Shown in pieces: positions 28,659 through 38,505 of a stretch of 64,000 nucleotides of DNA. The DNA is from Mycobacterium gastri (lineage in GTDB: Bacteria > Actinomycetota > Actinomycetes > Mycobacteriales > Mycobacteriaceae): positions 1-64,000 of the forward strand of contig NZ_LQOX01000116.1 of the NCBI RefSeq assembly GCF_002102175.1. The letters run 5' to 3'. The position numbers and the translations under genes are program-made. Each line of letters starts with the position of its first letter. Position 1 is the stretch's first letter. A model generated the notes under the pieces. The model worked only from the letters and a program-made list of their open reading frames with translations. It searched no databases and was not told where the DNA came from.

Positions 28659-29684
28659 ATGACCGATCAGGCCGTCACACAGTTGGTCCCGCAGCTGGGC
28701 GTACGAGCTGCCTGCGAGGCGGTGGGTGCCGCGCAGGCCAGCTACTACCGGCGCCATCGGCAAAGCCCGGCAGCGCAGTGCCCAGAGCCCATCCCGCACC
28801 GGCAACGGCGGCAGCCGCGGGCGCTGAGCGCCGCCGAGCAGTAGGCCATCCTCGACGTGCTGCGCAGCGACCGATTCGTCGACGTCGCACCGGCTGAGGT
28901 GTGGGCCACCCTGCTCGACGAAGGCGTCTACCTGGGCTCGCAGTCGACGTTCTACCGGCTGCTGCGCCAAGCCGGTGAGGTACGCGAACGCCGCCGGCAG
29001 GCAAGCCACGCAGCCTGCCAAGGTGGAACCCGAACTCGTCGCTAACGGCCCAAATATGGTGTCGTCGTGGGATATAACGAAATTGCGTGGCCCAGGGAAG
29101 TGGACTTGTTACTACCTGTACGTGATTTTGGACATCTTCTCGCGCTACGTCGTTGGCTGGATGGTCGCCAGCTGTGAATCAGCGGCCCTGGCAGAGGTGC
29201 TGATTCGCCAGACCTGCGCCAAGCAAGGGCTTGACCGTGACCAGTTGACGATCCACGCCGACCGCGGCAGTTCCATGACCAGCAAGCCGGTGGCGTTCCT
29301 GCTCGCCGATCTCGGTGTCACTCAGTCACATTCGCGACCACATCTCCAATGACAACCCCTACAGCGAGGCCCCAGTTCAAGACGATGAAGTACCGGCCCG
29401 ACTTTCCCGGCCGGTTCGGCTCGATCGAAGATGCCCGATTACACTGCCAGGTTTTCTTCGCCTGGTACAACGATGAACATCGCCATACCGGGCTGGGCCT
29501 GCATACCCCCGCCGACGTCCACTACGGGCTGGCCGAGGCAGTCCGCGACAAGCGGGCCGGCGTACTCGACGCCGCCTACGCCGCACACCCCGAACGGTTT
29601 GTCCGCAAACCACCCCAACCGCCGAAGATCCCCAAGACTTCGTGGATCAATCGACCCGACCAACCACAGGAGGACACTCAGTAA
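28659..29684 (+). pseudogene. IS3-family transposase, multiply broken
   Basis: The product begins with an HTH-like segment (GVRAACEAVGAAQASYY). It continues into the rve catalytic core: WDITKLRGPGKW around the first Asp, HADRGSSM around the second, and DNPYSE near the Glu. The end is FAWYNDEHRHTGLG...HPERFVRKPP. The reading frame is interrupted by a TAG at 28842-28844 and by frameshifts near 29010, 29345 and 29373. It cannot encode a working transposase. The terminal inverted repeats were not located with confidence. Confidence 0.85.
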
Positions 29685-29772
29685 ATACCGCACACCGGTG
29701 CCTCATTCAGGTTGACAGGTTCCGTGGCCCGGACAAGACAAAAGAGAGGCTGCTGTAGCGCTTCGGTTAGCG

Positions 29773-31278
29773 TTAGCGAGGCACCGGATGCCGCACGTAT
29801 GCCCGCGGCTGAGTGAAAGCTCGAATCCCCTCGACACCGAGTTCACGGCCAAGGCCGGACTGGCCGCAGCCGCCGAACGGCAGCCGCGGGTCCTGGGCGG
29901 CCAGGCCGTGGCAATTGACGCTGACCGTGCCCGCCACCAGCTGCGACGCAACCTGGCCCGCGAGCGCATCGTCGCCGGTCCACACCGACGCGGTAAGGCC
30001 GAATTCGGTTGCGTTCGCCGCGGTTACGGCCTCGTCGAGGTCGTCGTAACCGAAGACCGGCAATACCGGGCCGAACTGCTCCTCGGTGGCCAGCGCCGAG
30101 TCGGAGGCCAGATCGGTGACGACGGTGGGCAGTACGAAGTATCCCGCCGCGTCGGCGTCGGCCTCGCGGATCCGCCCCGCGGTCCGCACCGACGCGCCGC
30201 GCGCCTCGGCGTCGCCGACCAGCGCGGTCACCCGGTTGCGCCCCGCTGCGGTGTGCAGCGGGCCCAGTGTCGTCTCCTCCGCGAGGCCGTCGCCGACCAC
30301 CTCCCGCTCGCAGCGGGCCAGCACCGCCTCGGCCAGCTCACCCACTCGTTGCACCGGAGCGTAGAGCCGCTTGATCGCCATACAGACCTGACCGGCGGTG
30401 GTGTAGGTCGCCGTCACCAGCCGCTCCACCAGCTCGTCGCTGACCGCGAGGTCGGGGGCGATGATCGCCGCGTCGTTGCCGCCCAGCTCGAGCAACACCG
30501 GAGTCAGCCGCGTCGCCGCCGCGGCCATGACGGCGCGGCCGGTGGCCACGCCGCCGGTCAGCGAGATGAGGTCGATGCCGGGGTGGGTGACCAACGCCTG
30601 GGCAAGGTCGCTGCCCGGGCCGGCGAGCACGTTCACCACTCCCGGCGGCAGCGCCGCGGCCAGCGCCCCGGCAAGCTCGAGCGCGGCAAGTGGACACGTC
30701 GGCGGCACCTTGACGACGGCGGTGTTACCCGCGGTCAGGGCCGACGTCAGTTTCGTCATCGTCAGCGCCAGCGGCCAGTTGAACGGCAGCACCAGCGCGG
30801 CCACGCCGAACGGCTCCCGCTGGAGGCGCGGGTAGGCCGACCGCGGGTCGAGCTGCTCCGGTGCCAGCGCCGCCTCGGCCATCGACCCGATCAGCGCCGC
30901 CAGGCCCGGGCCGGTGCTGATCTCAAAGTTGGCCTCACTGAGGACTTTTCCGTGCTCACGGGTGTACAGCCGCGCGCCGTCTCGGGCAGCCAGCTGTTCG
31001 GCGGCCGTGGTCGCCGCGGACCCGAGCGCGGCGACCCGCTCGGCGACGCTGAGCGCTCGCCAGGCTGGCGCTGCCCGCCGCGCCGCCGACACCGCGGCGT
31101 CGAGCTGGGCCCGGTCTGCCGCCGGTGCGTGGCCGACGATCTCGGCCGGCCGGGCCGGATTGTGTACCGGATAAGTCCCCGCGGCCCCGGGCTGTGGTTC
31201 CCCGCCGATCGTCAAGACCGGTCCCTCGCCAGCAATGTGGCTGTCCTGCGTGATCACCGTTGATCCCGTCTTGCTCAT
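29773..31278 (-). CDS. NAD(P)-dependent aldehyde dehydrogenase
   Basis: This 501-residue enzyme belongs to the ALDH superfamily. Visible motifs are FNWPLALTMTK (cofactor-binding loop), LELGGNDA with the general-base Glu, GQVCMAIKR with the catalytic Cys, and EEQFGPVLPV. It oxidises an aldehyde to the acid; the substrate cannot be told from sequence. The ATG at 31278 is chosen over longer upstream frames because the protein then starts just before the conserved N-terminal region. It is divergent from the alcohol dehydrogenase gene across 102 bases, so the pair may convert an alcohol to an acid. Confidence 0.9.
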   Translation of the reverse strand: MSKTGSTVITQDSHIAGEGPVLTIGGEPQPGAAGTYPVHNPARPAEIVGHAPAADRAQLDAAVSAARRAAPAWRALSVAERVAALGSAATTAAEQLAARDGARLYTREHGKVLSEANFEISTGPGLAALIGSMAEAALAPEQLDPRSAYPRLQREPFGVAALVLPFNWPLALTMTKLTSALTAGNTAVVKVPPTCPLAALELAGALAAALPPGVVNVLAGPGSDLAQALVTHPGIDLISLTGGVATGRAVMAAAATRLTPVLLELGGNDAAIIAPDLAVSDELVERLVTATYTTAGQVCMAIKRLYAPVQRVGELAEAVLARCEREVVGDGLAEETTLGPLHTAAGRNRVTALVGDAEARGASVRTAGRIREADADAAGYFVLPTVVTDLASDSALATEEQFGPVLPVFGYDDLDEAVTAANATEFGLTASVWTGDDALAGQVASQLVAGTVSVNCHGLAAQDPRLPFGGCGQSGLGRELGVEGIRAFTQPRAYVRHPVPR

Positions 31279-31380
31279 TTTGGGGCCCCGTCTCCTCACC
31301 CGACTCCCGAGGCAACCTTGACCCGGTGCGGTTATCTCGCCATCGTAAGTCGATATGACACCGATCACAGGTCCGGTCCC

Positions 31381-32472
31381 ATGAGGGCGGTGGTGCTGCG
31401 TGACGTCGGGCAGCCCACCGCGGTCGAGGACCTCGCGCTGCGCCGGATCGGCGACCAGGAAGTGCGGGTGCGACTTCAGGCCAGCGGTGTGTGCCACACC
31501 GACCTGTCGGTGCGCGACGGCTCCATGCCGGCGCTGCTGCCCTGCACGCTGGGTCATGAGGGCGCTGGGATCGTGACTGAGGTGGGCGGCGCCGTCACCG
31601 CGGTCAGCACCGGCGACCATGTGGTGCTGACCTGGAACGTGCCCTGCCGGCGCTGCCCGCACTGTCTGCGCGGCGAGACCCAACTCTGCCCACACGGCCT
31701 CAAGCACGCCTTCGGCGGGCCGTATGCCGAGAGTCCGACCGGCCCGGTGTGGCCGGAGATGGGCGCCGGGACGCTGGCCGAAGAGACGCTGCTGCCGGCC
31801 GCCGCCGTCGTGCCGGTGGACCAGTCACTGCCCCTGGACCACGCCGCGCTGCTTGGTTGCGGGGTCACCACCGGGGTGGGCGCGGTGCTGCGCACCGCAG
31901 CGGTCCGCCCCGGTGAGAGTGTGCTGGTCATCGGGTGCGGCGGGGTGGGACTGGCCGCGATCCAGGGCGCCCGGCTGGCCGGGGCGGCGCGGATCATCGC
32001 TGCCGACCGCAACGCCGCGCAACTCCCGGCCGCAACCGCCAGCGGCGCCACCGACACGGTCGACGTCGGTGATGCCGACCTCGTCGGCGCGGTCCGCGAC
32101 CTTACCGGCGGCGCCGGCGTCGACCACGGGATCGAGGTTGTCGGCAAGCCGGCCACGATCCGCGCCGCCTTCGACGCCACCCGCCGGGGGGGAGCGGTCA
32201 CGCTGGTGGGTGCCGCCGGGTTCACCGAGTCGGTGACGTTACCCGCCCTGATGCTGATGGCCGACGGCAAGAAGATCCAGGGCAGCGTCTACGGCGCCAG
32301 CGACCCGGCCCGCGATATCCCGGTGCTCGCCGAGCTTGCCCTGCGTGGCCGGCTCGACATCGAAGCGCTGGTGACCCGACGCATCGGCATCGACGACGTC
32401 GAAGCGGCGTTTACCGACATGGTCGCCGGGCGGGGGGCACGCAGCGTGGTCTGCTTCGGCCCGCCAAGCTGA
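31381..32472 (+). CDS. Zinc-dependent medium-chain alcohol dehydrogenase
   Basis: The 363-residue protein has the catalytic zinc site (GVCHTD, GHEGAG), the four-cysteine structural zinc loop (CRRCPHC...C), and the Rossmann motif GCGGVGLAA. It is a class III/aryl-type MDR alcohol dehydrogenase. The ATG at 31381 is preferred over the frame extending to 31318, because homologues begin at MRAVVL. It shares a divergent promoter region with the aldehyde dehydrogenase gene and is followed by a TetR gene on the same strand. Confidence 0.9.
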   Translation: MRAVVLRDVGQPTAVEDLALRRIGDQEVRVRLQASGVCHTDLSVRDGSMPALLPCTLGHEGAGIVTEVGGAVTAVSTGDHVVLTWNVPCRRCPHCLRGETQLCPHGLKHAFGGPYAESPTGPVWPEMGAGTLAEETLLPAAAVVPVDQSLPLDHAALLGCGVTTGVGAVLRTAAVRPGESVLVIGCGGVGLAAIQGARLAGAARIIAADRNAAQLPAATASGATDTVDVGDADLVGAVRDLTGGAGVDHGIEVVGKPATIRAAFDATRRGGAVTLVGAAGFTESVTLPALMLMADGKKIQGSVYGASDPARDIPVLAELALRGRLDIEALVTRRIGIDDVEAAFTDMVAGRGARSVVCFGPPS

Positions 32473-32630
32473 TTCGCTCTTGGCCGGCCCCGGATTCCGG
32501 CCAGCGCCCATTTCGGCCCCGCTGTGACTGCGAGCAGCGCGGACACGGCCGTGACCCGTATTCTGAGTGTATCGTCACTATTGAGGCATTGAGGTAAAAG
32601 CCATATCGGGTGCGACGAGGAGACAGCTGC

Positions 32631-33284
32631 GTGGACGATTCCGTCAGGCCCACCAACCGTCAGGAACGTCGAAAGCAGCGCACCCGCGCCGCGCTCATCA
32701 AAGCCGCACAACAGTTCATTGCCGCCGGCAAGGTCAACGTCCCGGTGCAGGACATCAGCCACGCCGCCGACGTCGGCGTCGGGTCGTTCTACAACCACTT
32801 CGACAGCAAGGAGGAACTGTTTCAGGCGGCCGTCAACGAGGTGCTCGACGCTCACGGGGCGTTGTTGGACGCCATCGCGGAGCTGTCCGAGGATCCCGCG
32901 GAAACCTTCGCGCGCAGCTTTCGGTTGACCGGCCGAATGTTTCGCCGGCGCCCGGAGGAGAGCAGTATCGTACTTTCCCACGGGCTGGATTTGATTACCT
33001 CGGATCGTGGCCTGGCCCCGCGTAGCAGGAGGGACATCGCCGCGGCCGCAGCGGCCGGTCGGTTCGACGTGGAAGACCCGCAACTGGCGATGGCGGTGGC
33101 CGCCGGCGCGCTGTTGGGACTCGGTCAACTGTTGTGCGATCAGCCTGAGCGGGACGCCGCCCAAGCCACCGACGAAGTCGCAGAAAACCTACTGCGGCTG
33201 TTCGGCATGCCCGCCGACGAGGCGCATCGGCTTTGCCTGCGGCCGTTGCCCTTTCTGGACGACGGCGCGGACGCGGTGGTCTGA
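32631..33284 (+). CDS. TetR-family transcriptional regulator
   Basis: The N-terminal DNA-binding domain is clear (about residues 12-60: RKQRTRAALIKAAQQFI, then VGVGSFYNHFDSKEELF). The rest is the variable ligand-binding domain. A GTG start at 32631 is chosen because GAGGAG lies 8 bases upstream; the longer frame from 32610 has no such site. It lies between the alcohol dehydrogenase and the convergent catabolic operon and is the obvious candidate repressor. The motif TATCGTCACT stands before it and a related palindrome stands before the dioxygenase gene. Confidence 0.88.
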   Translation: MDDSVRPTNRQERRKQRTRAALIKAAQQFIAAGKVNVPVQDISHAADVGVGSFYNHFDSKEELFQAAVNEVLDAHGALLDAIAELSEDPAETFARSFRLTGRMFRRRPEESSIVLSHGLDLITSDRGLAPRSRRDIAAAAAAGRFDVEDPQLAMAVAAGALLGLGQLLCDQPERDAAQATDEVAENLLRLFGMPADEAHRLCLRPLPFLDDGADAVV

Positions 33285-33318
33285 GCGCAGGCGGTCGCAT
33301 CCGGGAAGCGGCCCGGCA

Positions 33319-34368
33319 CTATGCCGGCGTGCCGCTGCTTACCGGCGACGATTTCGGGGCCACGCGGTCGCAGAATTCGGTGAGGACGCCGACCGTCGCC
33401 TGGGGCGCCTCGAATGGCCAGAAGTGACCGGTGTCGAACAGGTGCACGGCGCTGCCCGGCGGTAGCATCGCCAAAAGCTCTGGCTCCCGGTAGAACTCGC
33501 GTGGCTGCAGCGGATCATGAGCGCCCTGCAGCAGCAGCACCGGAGCCGTCCAGGCCCGGATGAGCCGGGTTCGCCGATCCACCCACTCCTGCCGAAACGA
33601 CGACGAGTGGAAGTAGCGGGGCACCGCGGTGGCGATCCCCGGGTGGCTGAACTCCTCGATGGTGCGAATCAGGTCTTGGCGAGCCACGGGCCGCTCGGTA
33701 AGCCAGGTATAGGCGGTCGTGACGAACCGCCGGGCCTCGCGCAGCATGGCCGGCGCCTCCGCCGAGAGCATCAGCTGTTCCTGGGGATGCAGTCGCGGGT
33801 GCAGATGCCAAAGATGTTGCTGGCCGCGGCCGTATCCGCGCACCCGCTCACCCAGGGCCGCGACCAGATGGTCACCGACCGGGCTGCCGCGGTCGTGGGT
33901 GATCAGTATGAATCCGCCGATGCCGAGCTGGTCGAGCAGCGCGCCGAGCTGCGCGGCGACACCGGCCTGCCGGTAATCGCCGCTGCGCTTGTCGGATTGG
34001 CCGTAGCCCTTGAGGTCGATGGCCAGGCAGTGATAGCGCGGGCCGAGACCTTGCAGCGCATAGTGCCATTGCCACCAGGAGTCGGGCAGCCCATGCAGGA
34101 AGACCACCGTCGGGTCCGACGCGGCGCCGGATTCCACGAAGTGCCACCTGACGGTTTCGCTGTCGCCCGGTGCGTCGACGAAGCGGTGCACGGCCGCTAC
34201 GGCGCCGAGGTGCTCGACCTCACCGTCGTGGTGAGCCCGGGCAGCCGTGTCGGGCAACCCGGCCACGATCTCCTCGGCGGACCGAACGGCGTGCGCCAGC
34301 CCGTCCTCGAGGGCTTCCGTCACGCGTGGCAGCGGCTCGGTATAGGACAAGTCAATCGGTGCTGTCAT
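33319..34368 (-). CDS. Alpha/beta hydrolase, epoxide hydrolase/dehalogenase type
   Basis: The 349-residue protein has the oxyanion motif HGLPDSWWQW and an aspartate nucleophile in THDRGSP rather than a serine, as in epoxide hydrolases and haloalkane or fluoroacetate dehalogenases. The catalytic histidine is in DTGHFWPF. The ATG at 34368 overlaps the stop of the MFS gene by 4 bases, making it the last gene of the five-gene operon. In this setting it may act on a pathway intermediate; the exact reaction is not evident. Confidence 0.85.
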   Translation of the reverse strand: MTAPIDLSYTEPLPRVTEALEDGLAHAVRSAEEIVAGLPDTAARAHHDGEVEHLGAVAAVHRFVDAPGDSETVRWHFVESGAASDPTVVFLHGLPDSWWQWHYALQGLGPRYHCLAIDLKGYGQSDKRSGDYRQAGVAAQLGALLDQLGIGGFILITHDRGSPVGDHLVAALGERVRGYGRGQQHLWHLHPRLHPQEQLMLSAEAPAMLREARRFVTTAYTWLTERPVARQDLIRTIEEFSHPGIATAVPRYFHSSSFRQEWVDRRTRLIRAWTAPVLLLQGAHDPLQPREFYREPELLAMLPPGSAVHLFDTGHFWPFEAPQATVGVLTEFCDRVAPKSSPVSSGTPA

Positions 34369-36017
34369 TGTCGTCCCTTTCGTGAAGTCTGTGTAGGCAG
34401 GTCCGCCGATCGCACTGGTGCGGTCAGCTTGGCTGTCTTGGGAATTCTCGGCAGCTGGCCGCGCATCAGCGGTAGCCACCACGACGGGGTCGGCGGCGCG
34501 GGCAGGCGCCGTGCCTTGCGGTGCCGTCCGCGTCGCGGCAGCGGGAACACCAGCAGCAGAACGAGCGTCAGGCCGGTGATGGCGGCGCCTGCGGTGAAGG
34601 CGTGCGACAGGCCGGTGACGAAGGCATCGCGGACAGCGTCGTTGACGCTGGGGCCGAGTGCGCCCAGTTGCGGGTCGGCGGCGACGTGCATACCCGCCGC
34701 GGGTGATTCGCGGATGGTGCCGGCCGCTTGCTGCGGAACTGCCGCGGGCAGCCTGAGGTGGTTGCGGTAACCGGCGCTGAACAGCGAGCCGAGCAGCGCG
34801 ATGCCCAGGGCAGCGCCCAGTTCGCGAGTGACGTCGTTCATCGCCGAGGCGACGCCTTGTTTGTCCGGCGGCAGCGAGTCCACGATGGTGTTGGTCGCCG
34901 GGGTGGCCGACAACGCCAGGCCGCCGCTGAAGACCAGCATGCCGATCAGCAGATCGGTGTAGGTGGATGTGGTGCCGAGGCGGGCCAGCAGGGCGAAGCC
35001 GGCGACCATGCACGCCAGGCCCGCGCCGATCACTAGCCGATTGCCAAGGCGCTCACCCAGTTTCGGGGCTATCGCGGAAACCGGAAGGACGACTGCGGCC
35101 ATCGGCAGCATCGCCAGGGAGGATTTCAAAGGTCCGTAGCCGAGCATCAGCTGGATGTACTGCAGCCCGACGTAGAAGAAGCCGAAGGTGCCGAGGAATT
35201 GGATGATCAGTGCTGCCGTTCCGGAACTGAAGCCGCCGTCGGCGAACAGGCGCGGATCCAGCATCGGGCGCGCAACGCGCAGCTCGTGGACAACGAACAG
35301 GGTCATCGCCGACACCGCGGCGGCAAAGGCGGCGACCACCGTGGAATGGGTCCAGCCATGGTCGGCGCCTTCGATGATGCCGTACACCAGCGCGCCGATC
35401 CCGATCGCGCTCAAACCTGCCCCGGGGAAGTCGGGCGCGGGTTCTTCCGCGCTCTTGGTGTTGGGCACCAGCGCCACGGTGACGAGCAGCGATACCGCGG
35501 CCATCGCGGCGGTGCCGATGAAGGTGGAGCGCCATGAGTAGTGCTCGAGCAACAGGCCACTGATGAGCAGCCCCATAATCGATCCCGCACTGGCGAATCC
35601 GGCCCAGATGCCGACGGCGCGGCCTTTATGGTCGGGGTGCACGACGGCAGTGATCGTCGACAACGTGCTGGGCATGATCAGCGCGGCGCCGATGCCCATG
35701 ATCACCCGGGCGATGATGATCGTGTGGGGTGAGCCGGCGGCGGCGGCCAACACGTTGGCCAGTCCGAACAGCAGGGTGCCGCCGATGAGGGTGCGCCGCC
35801 GGCCGAAGTCGTCACCGATCGCTCCGGCCGGCAGCACCAGCGCGGCGAGCGCCACCGTATAGGCGTCGGCGATCCAGGTCAGATCGGTCGCGCTGGCCCC
35901 CTGGTCCAACGCGATGTCGGGCAGCGCCACGTTGACGCCGGCGACCGCCGACATGACCACCACCAAGGCGCCGCAGCAGGCCAGCACGACACCACGGGGA
36001 TCGTTGCGCATCGTCAT
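34365..36017 (-). CDS. MFS transporter, EmrB/QacA (DHA2) type
   Basis: This 550-residue membrane protein has about 14 hydrophobic segments. It carries the MFS motif A (GDDFGRRRTL) after the second segment and the DHA2-type region GIGAALIMPS. The family exports drugs or metabolites by proton antiport. It overlaps the hydroxylase gene upstream and the hydrolase gene downstream by 4 bases each, so it probably moves the substrate or a toxic intermediate of the same pathway. Confidence 0.88.
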   Translation of the reverse strand: MTMRNDPRGVVLACCGALVVVMSAVAGVNVALPDIALDQGASATDLTWIADAYTVALAALVLPAGAIGDDFGRRRTLIGGTLLFGLANVLAAAAGSPHTIIIARVIMGIGAALIMPSTLSTITAVVHPDHKGRAVGIWAGFASAGSIMGLLISGLLLEHYSWRSTFIGTAAMAAVSLLVTVALVPNTKSAEEPAPDFPGAGLSAIGIGALVYGIIEGADHGWTHSTVVAAFAAAVSAMTLFVVHELRVARPMLDPRLFADGGFSSGTAALIIQFLGTFGFFYVGLQYIQLMLGYGPLKSSLAMLPMAAVVLPVSAIAPKLGERLGNRLVIGAGLACMVAGFALLARLGTTSTYTDLLIGMLVFSGGLALSATPATNTIVDSLPPDKQGVASAMNDVTRELGAALGIALLGSLFSAGYRNHLRLPAAVPQQAAGTIRESPAAGMHVAADPQLGALGPSVNDAVRDAFVTGLSHAFTAGAAITGLTLVLLLVFPLPRRGRHRKARRLPAPPTPSWWLPLMRGQLPRIPKTAKLTAPVRSADLPTQTSRKGRQ

Positions 36018-37570
36018 CTCCTCTCGTTATCGGCGCTATCGCCGTTGCCGGACAACACAAATCGGGGCGCCGCGTCACACAACACGGACAGCCGCCGGCC
36101 GGCGCGCAGCACGGTGCGATCGGGCCGGAGGACGGCCGCCGTCACCCCGCCGCGCCGTAACCAGCGGGCAAGGTCGCTGCCCGGCGGCGCATCGACTACC
36201 ACGGCCCCGTGTCGCCGAAGTCTCTCGCGTTGCCCGGTATCGGGTGCCTGGGTGGTGACGAGTACGAACCTGGTGCCGAGGACGGTGTCGACCCGCTCGC
36301 CCGTAGGAAGGATTACGTTGGGGCACAACGCTCCTGCGCGTCGCCAGCCGACAAACGTCTTGTGTACCAAGGCGCTGCTGTGTAACGCCGGCGTTCGGCT
36401 GTTGGTGAACAGCGACCGCAGCCCCGGGACGAGATGTAGCCGCGGAACCAGGGCACGGCGCACGGCGTCGCCCGCCCGCCCGCCGGCTGTCATGGACCAT
36501 CCCATGGCCAACGCGAGTCTGATCATGTGCTGCGCGTGCGGCTTTCGCTCGTGTTCGTAGGTGTCGAGAACGGCGGCGGGCAGGTTCTCGGTCAGCACGC
36601 CGGCCAGTTTCCACGCCAGATTCGCCGCGTCGCGTATTCCGGCGCCCATGCCCTGGCCGATGAACGGCGGAGTCAGATGAGCGGCGTCGCCGAGCAAAAA
36701 GACGTTCCCCTGGCGCCACGTGTTGGCGACGGCGGCCCGAAATGTGTATTCGGCGACCCGCACCACCGACAGCTCGTCGGCCGGTACTCCGTTGACCCAC
36801 GGCGATAGCAGTGGATACAGGCTCGCCATGGCGGCGAAGTCAGCGGCGGTCTCGTTGGCCCGCAGCTGAAATTCCCAGCGGTACCGGCTTTCACCGATGC
36901 GCATGTAGGTGGCGGCCCGATGCGGACTGCAGACCTGATGTACCCCGTCCCACTGGTTGATCGCGGCCTCGGTCGCCACGTCGACGACCAGCCAGCGTTG
37001 CGCGAAACGAAGGCTGCGCAGTACACCGCCTATCGAGTTGCGTACGACGCTGTTGGCGCCGTCGCAGCCCAGGACGTAGCCGGTGTCGACCGCGTGCTGC
37101 TCACCGCTGACTCGATCGGTGTATTCGACCAGCACCCGGCCGGGCTCAGGCTGGCTGACCGCACTGACCTCGACGTTGCCGCAGAACCGAACGAGGTTGT
37201 GCTTCTTGAGGTTTGCCCGCAGCAGTTGTTCCAGCTCGGGTTGGTCGAACATGTTGGCTTGCGGGAAGCCGTGGGCGCTGAGCGCCGGATCGCGGTGAAA
37301 CTGAGCAAGTGTACGCAGATCCGGGTCGACCAGCCGCAGTCCCAGGGCCGGGCGCGAGATCGCGGCGAACTCGTCACCGATACCCAGCCAGGTGATGATC
37401 CGCCTGATCTCGTCGTCGAGATGTACCGCCCGGGGTTGGGGATAGACGGTTTCCCATCTGTCCAGCAGCAAGCAGGGTATGCCGTACTGGGCCAGCAGGG
37501 TGGCCGCGGTGACCCCGGTAGGCCCGGCGCCGACGACGACGACCGGCACAGATTCGGGCGGAGTGATCAC
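36014..37570 (-). CDS. FAD-dependent aromatic hydroxylase (MhpA/PHBH type)
   Basis: The 518-residue flavoprotein has the N-terminal FAD fingerprint (VVVGAGPTGVTAA), the internal DG motif (GCDGANSVVR), and the GD motif (LLGDAAHLTPPFIGQGM) of the PheA/MhpA hydroxylase group. These enzymes hydroxylate phenolic rings with NAD(P)H and O2. I chose the GTG at 37570, which overlaps the stop of the FAH-family gene by 4 bases. Followed by an extradiol dioxygenase and an FAH hydrolase, it fits 3-(3-hydroxyphenyl)propionate-like catabolism, but the substrate is not proven. Confidence 0.87.
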   Translation of the reverse strand: MITPPESVPVVVVGAGPTGVTAATLLAQYGIPCLLLDRWETVYPQPRAVHLDDEIRRIITWLGIGDEFAAISRPALGLRLVDPDLRTLAQFHRDPALSAHGFPQANMFDQPELEQLLRANLKKHNLVRFCGNVEVSAVSQPEPGRVLVEYTDRVSGEQHAVDTGYVLGCDGANSVVRNSIGGVLRSLRFAQRWLVVDVATEAAINQWDGVHQVCSPHRAATYMRIGESRYRWEFQLRANETAADFAAMASLYPLLSPWVNGVPADELSVVRVAEYTFRAAVANTWRQGNVFLLGDAAHLTPPFIGQGMGAGIRDAANLAWKLAGVLTENLPAAVLDTYEHERKPHAQHMIRLALAMGWSMTAGGRAGDAVRRALVPRLHLVPGLRSLFTNSRTPALHSSALVHKTFVGWRRAGALCPNVILPTGERVDTVLGTRFVLVTTQAPDTGQRERLRRHGAVVVDAPPGSDLARWLRRGGVTAAVLRPDRTVLRAGRRLSVLCDAAPRFVLSGNGDSADNERR

Positions 37571-38505
37571 TTGTATCGCACCACCGTGCGTTGGGTGCCG
37601 AGGTCGATCGCGCCGTCGTCGGTGCCGACGGTGGCCTCGACGACGTCGCCGTCGTGCAGGTACTTGGCATTGCCGAGTTGGCTTTTGAAGAAGGCTTTCC
37701 ACTTGACCGCGGGCGGCAATAGCGAACTGACGATCTGGACGGGTTTCGCCGGGGCGGACAGCGCGGTGCCCACCGGGGTGCCGGTCAGCACGAGATCTCC
37801 GGGCTGCAGCTGCTGAAACCGTGCCAACCCCTGCAGGGCTTGCAGCGGTGAATAGATCATGTCGCCGGCCACCCGCATGTCCTGGCGCAGTTCGCCGTTG
37901 ACCCGCAGCCGCAGCCGCAGTTCGCCGAAGCGCCCGAGCTCGCCGGCATCCAGCAGCACCAGCGCGGGTCCCACCGGGGTGAACGTCGGATACGACTTGG
38001 CTTCGTAGAACTGGGTTTTGGGGAGCTGAATGTCGCGCGCCGACACGTCATTGGTCACCACCAGGCCGGCGACATAGTCGGTCCAGGTGGCGGCGGTGAC
38101 GACGGCGCCGACGGGCAATTCCCGTCCGATGACCAACCCGATCTCGACCTCGTAGTCCAAGAATTTGACGTGCGCCGGCTTGACGATGTCGTCGAACGGC
38201 CCGCTGATCGAACCCGACGCCTTCCGAAAGAAGGTCAGCGGAGTCGAATTCGGTTCCATACCCGAGTCTTTGACGTGTGATGCGTAGTTGGTCATCTGCG
38301 CCACCACCCGGCAGGGCGTCGTCACCGGCGAAATCAGTCGCAGGCCGTCCATCGGTACCACCTCACCGCCGGCGGCTGCGGCGTCGATGGCCGCGCGGTC
38401 GGCCAGCAACTCGCCGGTGCTTGCCGCGCGGGTATCGATTTTGGTTGCGCCGTCGGCGGTTTGCACCCACCAGGTGTCTGCGGTGCGCAGGATGGAGACG
38501 CTCAT
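37567..38505 (-). CDS. Fumarylacetoacetate hydrolase family protein
   Basis: The 312-residue protein has the FAH-family metal-binding core: DYEVEIGLVIG and NDVSARD, with TPVGTA near the end. Members hydrolyse or decarboxylate ring-cleavage products, or hydrate 2-oxo-dienoates. The start overlaps the dioxygenase stop by 4 bases and the stop overlaps the hydroxylase start, placing it between ring cleavage and ring hydroxylation in one operon. The role after meta-cleavage is an inference. Confidence 0.88.
   Translation of the reverse strand: MSVSILRTADTWWVQTADGATKIDTRAASTGELLADRAAIDAAAAGGEVVPMDGLRLISPVTTPCRVVAQMTNYASHVKDSGMEPNSTPLTFFRKASGSISGPFDDIVKPAHVKFLDYEVEIGLVIGRELPVGAVVTAATWTDYVAGLVVTNDVSARDIQLPKTQFYEAKSYPTFTPVGPALVLLDAGELGRFGELRLRLRVNGELRQDMRVAGDMIYSPLQALQGLARFQQLQPGDLVLTGTPVGTALSAPAKPVQIVSSLLPPAVKWKAFFKSQLGNAKYLHDGDVVEATVGTDDGAIDLGTQRTVVRYK

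Noticed and set aside
29690..29725. Possible right terminal repeat of the IS3-family element (TGCCTCATTCAGGTTGACA)
   Set aside because: No matching left end was found upstream of 28659, so the element boundaries cannot be set.
29788..31263. 491-residue frame on the plus strand
   Set aside because: Antisense shadow of the aldehyde dehydrogenase gene.
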